Made by a program: the position numbers and the translations under genes. 64,000 bases of DNA from CAWGLW01 sp963823525 (GTDB taxonomy: Bacteria; Pseudomonadota; Gammaproteobacteria; Steroidobacterales; Steroidobacteraceae). Below, one piece after another: positions 61,876 through 64,000 of this stretch. The stretch is taken from the NCBI GenBank assembly GCA_963823525.1, contig CAWGLW010000001.1, positions 62,001 to 126,000 on the forward strand, read 5' to 3'. The notes under the pieces are model-generated. The model was not told the origin of the DNA and ran no database searches. It worked only from the letters and a program-made list of their open reading frames with translations. Position 1 is the first letter of the stretch; every line of letters starts with the position of its first letter.

Positions 61876-64000
61876 TCACCACGCGGGATCCGTGATCGTA
61901 CCCTCATCGATCGGGCGGCCCAGGTTCAGTACCAGTTGCCACGCATCGGTGCTGCCGAGCGCCAGCGAGAGACTCAGCGGACCGAGCGGCGTCTGCGCGC
62001 CAATCAATGCGGCGGCCGAGTAAATGGGCTCGGAGCTCGCCAGGTCAATGCGTTCGCTCATCTCTCCGGCCGTCAGGCGCAGACCGGCATAGAGCGACTG
62101 CCCGAACAAGGTGCTGATATCGGCGATCTTTCGGAGATAGGCGGCTGAAAAGGTCCAGTATCCTTGTCCGCGCAGTTCACCGAGCTTGAAGCCCGGAAAG
62201 CTCGTGGGTCCACCGAGCACGAACAGGTCATAAGGCGGCAAGGTGCTGCCGAAAGCAGTCCCCCCTGCCGCTCGCAACGAAATGACGTCGTCATGAAACG
62301 GGATCGAGGCGGATATCAACCCCTCAAGCCGATCGTACTCATATTCCGAGCCCAGGCCCCGATCTGCGCGATAGTAGTTGAGCCGTCCGAGCCAGCCTCG
62401 CGTGGCCAGCGCCGGGCGGTCCCGATTATCGTAGGTGAACCGCGCCAGCCATCCCCCGTAGCCGTCGTCAGTGATTTCAGGCAGCCAGGAAACGGCGATG
62501 TCGCGTCGCGCACTCTGCAGGCCAGACGTTACGCCAAGACGAAGTTCCGCCCTGGTGCCGAAGACCCTGCCCGCTTCAAGGTAACCGAGCGCCTTGCTGA
62601 ATCGATACCGGGTTTCGGCCTCTCCATCGAAGTAAATATCCTCGAGCGACTGCTCCAGGACAATGCCTGGCTCGACGAAGTACTGATGATCTGAATCAAT
62701 CGGCTGGTAGAAAGAAGCGTTTGCAGCGCTGGTGCGTCCGAGTTGCAGCAGACCGTGAATCTCGCCGCCGCTGCCTGTTGACCCACGGTCGCAGGTAATT
62801 TCCGCCGATCAGAAAAGCCGTGTCGGCATCGTTGCCAACGTGCAGGCCCAGGTCAAATCGAAGAATATTGGGGCCCCAGGATTTTTCCCGGATGAGCACT
62901 TCGAGATCCGTCCGCTCCGGTTCTCCGCCGAGCGAATATTGCACACTCTCGAAGTCGCCCATTGAGTACAGCGCACTCGTCTGGCGACGAATATCATCTG
63001 CGCTGACCGTCTGCCCCGGCTCGAGGCCGAGCTCGGCCCGGATGAAGTCCGGGTCGGCCCGTTCGAAACCGTCAAGTTTCACGCTGGCCAGCTTGAACGA
63101 TTCATGCAGCGGCCTGCGGTGAGCACCCCGCCAGGCCACGTATTCTTCCTCCGGGAGCGAGTAACGCAGCAACGCCACACGTTGCTGCTCGGCGGCCGCA
63201 CGGCCGAGCGGCATCATCTCCGCCGCTTTGCTGAACGAAGCGGACCCCGCTCCGGCCGTATCGACAATGATCTTGACGTCGTCGGGCCCCAGCGAGTCGA
63301 GTTGCTGCCGCTCGTTCGCTCCAATGAGCACCTCGATGGTGCGCTTCATCATGCTCAGCGGAGACTGCAGTTCTTCTGCCGTGGGAACCGGGTTCGGCAC
63401 GGCCACGGCGATTACCACGTCAGCACAGGTCTGTCGCGCGACGTCCACCGGTACGTTTCGGGACAGCCCACCGTCGCCGAGGATTCTGCCGTCGATCGTG
63501 ACCGGCGCGAAAACGCCCGGTACCGCCATGCTCGCGCGCATCGCCGTCGCAAGGTCGCCGCTCGAAAGCACCACCATATCGCCCGTCTGCATGTCGGTCG
63601 CGACGGCCCGGTAGGGGACGGCAAGTTGCTGGAAATCCCTGACGCCGGTGCCCCGGGCGACCAACGTGTTGATCATCTGCTCAATGTTCTGGGTATTGAT
63701 AAAGCCCCGGGGCGAGAGGAATCGGCCGTCGCGCACGCCGAACTCCAGGCTGTTGCTGTAGGTCGTACCGGCCAGCTTGCGCCGCATCGGCAGCCTGGCC
63801 CGTTTGCCCCGAAAAGCGATGGTTTCCTCCCAGGACACACTGTGTACGGCCTCCTGCATTTCTTCCGCGGTCATTCCCGTGGCAAAGGCACCGCCCACCA
63901 GGGCTCCCATGCTTGCCCCGACCACGCAATCGATCGGGATTCGCATCTCGTCAAGCACGGAGAGCACACCGACATGCGCGAGGCCCTTGGCCCCTCCGCC
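61876..64000 (-). pseudogene. Patatin-like phospholipase with POTRA and beta-barrel (PlpD-type), frameshifted and cut by window end
   Basis: The frame read from the window edge starts with GGGAKGLAHVGV and has the patatin serine motif GASMG and LGDGGLSRNVP, then a POTRA-like part (FKLASVKLDGFERADPDF) and the first barrel strands. At about 62776 the frame is lost and would stop at 62696. Reading one base later (frame of 62775) continues without a stop as GSGGEIHGLLQLGRT and on through strands such as GWLARFTYDNRDRP and GGPTSFPGFKLGELRG to the terminal ITDPAW at 61876. So one extra base, or two missing, splits an otherwise intact gene. PlpD-type proteins are self-secreted type Vd phospholipases. 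Sequencing error is possible. Confidence 0.88.

Overview
The window reads as chromosomal DNA of a GC-rich, respiring, heterotrophic Gammaproteobacterium. Pointers are the ETF-ubiquinone oxidoreductase, the roughly 1,600-residue NAD-glutamate dehydrogenase, FadI/FadJ-type beta-oxidation enzymes, a bacterial phenylalanine hydroxylase, ZapE, SirB2/NnrS and the DUF748 protein. A lineage near marine sediment Gammaproteobacteria (Woeseia-like) would fit, but that placement is a guess from gene content. Coding density is high, no phage, transposase or CRISPR array is visible, and the window cuts a gene at each end.

Layout. 1-6.1 kb: the end of a short-chain dehydrogenase, ETF-QO, acetoacetyl-CoA synthetase, ZapE and a MarR regulator. 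6.1-12.6 kb: giant glutamate dehydrogenase, a family 2 glycosyltransferase and phosphoglycerate mutase. 12.7-17.9 kb (minus): a TetR regulator, thiolase, the FadJ-like multifunctional protein and a nitronate monooxygenase-like protein. 18.0-22.5 kb (minus): a [2Fe-2S] ferredoxin, then a thiamine salvage operon under a TPP riboswitch (TonB receptor, thiamine-binding protein, PnuC/PnuT transporter, thiamine kinase-like protein). 22.6-25.4 kb: PhzF-like protein, SurE and a metallo-beta-lactamase-fold hydrolase. 25.5-30.0 kb: an orphan ParA divergent from a CHAD (polyphosphate-binding) protein, a 3 x 161 bp perfect tandem repeat built on the 3' end of tRNA-Arg(UCG), that tRNA, and a PiT phosphate transporter. 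30-33 kb: a small membrane protein, MmsA, phenylalanine hydroxylase and a small secreted protein. 33.2-36.7 kb: moeA-moaA-moaC-moaD-moaE. 36.8-41 kb (minus): acyl-CoA dehydrogenase, proB, proA. 41-47.6 kb: a poly-aspartate protein, HtpX, cardiolipin synthase, a cyclic-nucleotide-binding-domain protein, a thioredoxin/CcdA fusion and a GlcD-type dehydrogenase. 47.7-53.3 kb: DUF748 protein, another small membrane protein, TesB and a ferredoxin/flavodoxin-NADP reductase. 53.4-57.3 kb: hemN, nnrS, sirB2-like and an FNR/DNR-type regulator, with an FNR-like palindrome before hemN. 57.4-64 kb: a long PLP enzyme, a FUSC-like membrane protein, an S41 lipoprotein peptidase and a patatin/POTRA/beta-barrel (PlpD-type) gene broken by a frameshift.

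Much of the metabolism converges on acyl-CoA oxidation into the quinone pool (SDR, FadI/J, acyl-CoA dehydrogenase, MmsA, TesB, AACS, ETF-QO). The molybdenum cofactor genes together with hemN, nnrS and the FNR-like regulator suggest low-oxygen or nitrogen-oxide respiration encoded elsewhere.

The most noteworthy items are the tRNA-Arg-derived repeat array, which resembles E. coli tyrT/rtT in architecture and is open in all three frames on the tRNA-sense strand; the ParA-CHAD-PiT neighbourhood, which could be a polyphosphate granule positioning module; the complete riboswitch-led thiamine uptake operon; the frameshifted PlpD-like gene; two small membrane-protein genes that lack ATG starts; and a SurE whose apparent signal peptide has no normal start codon.
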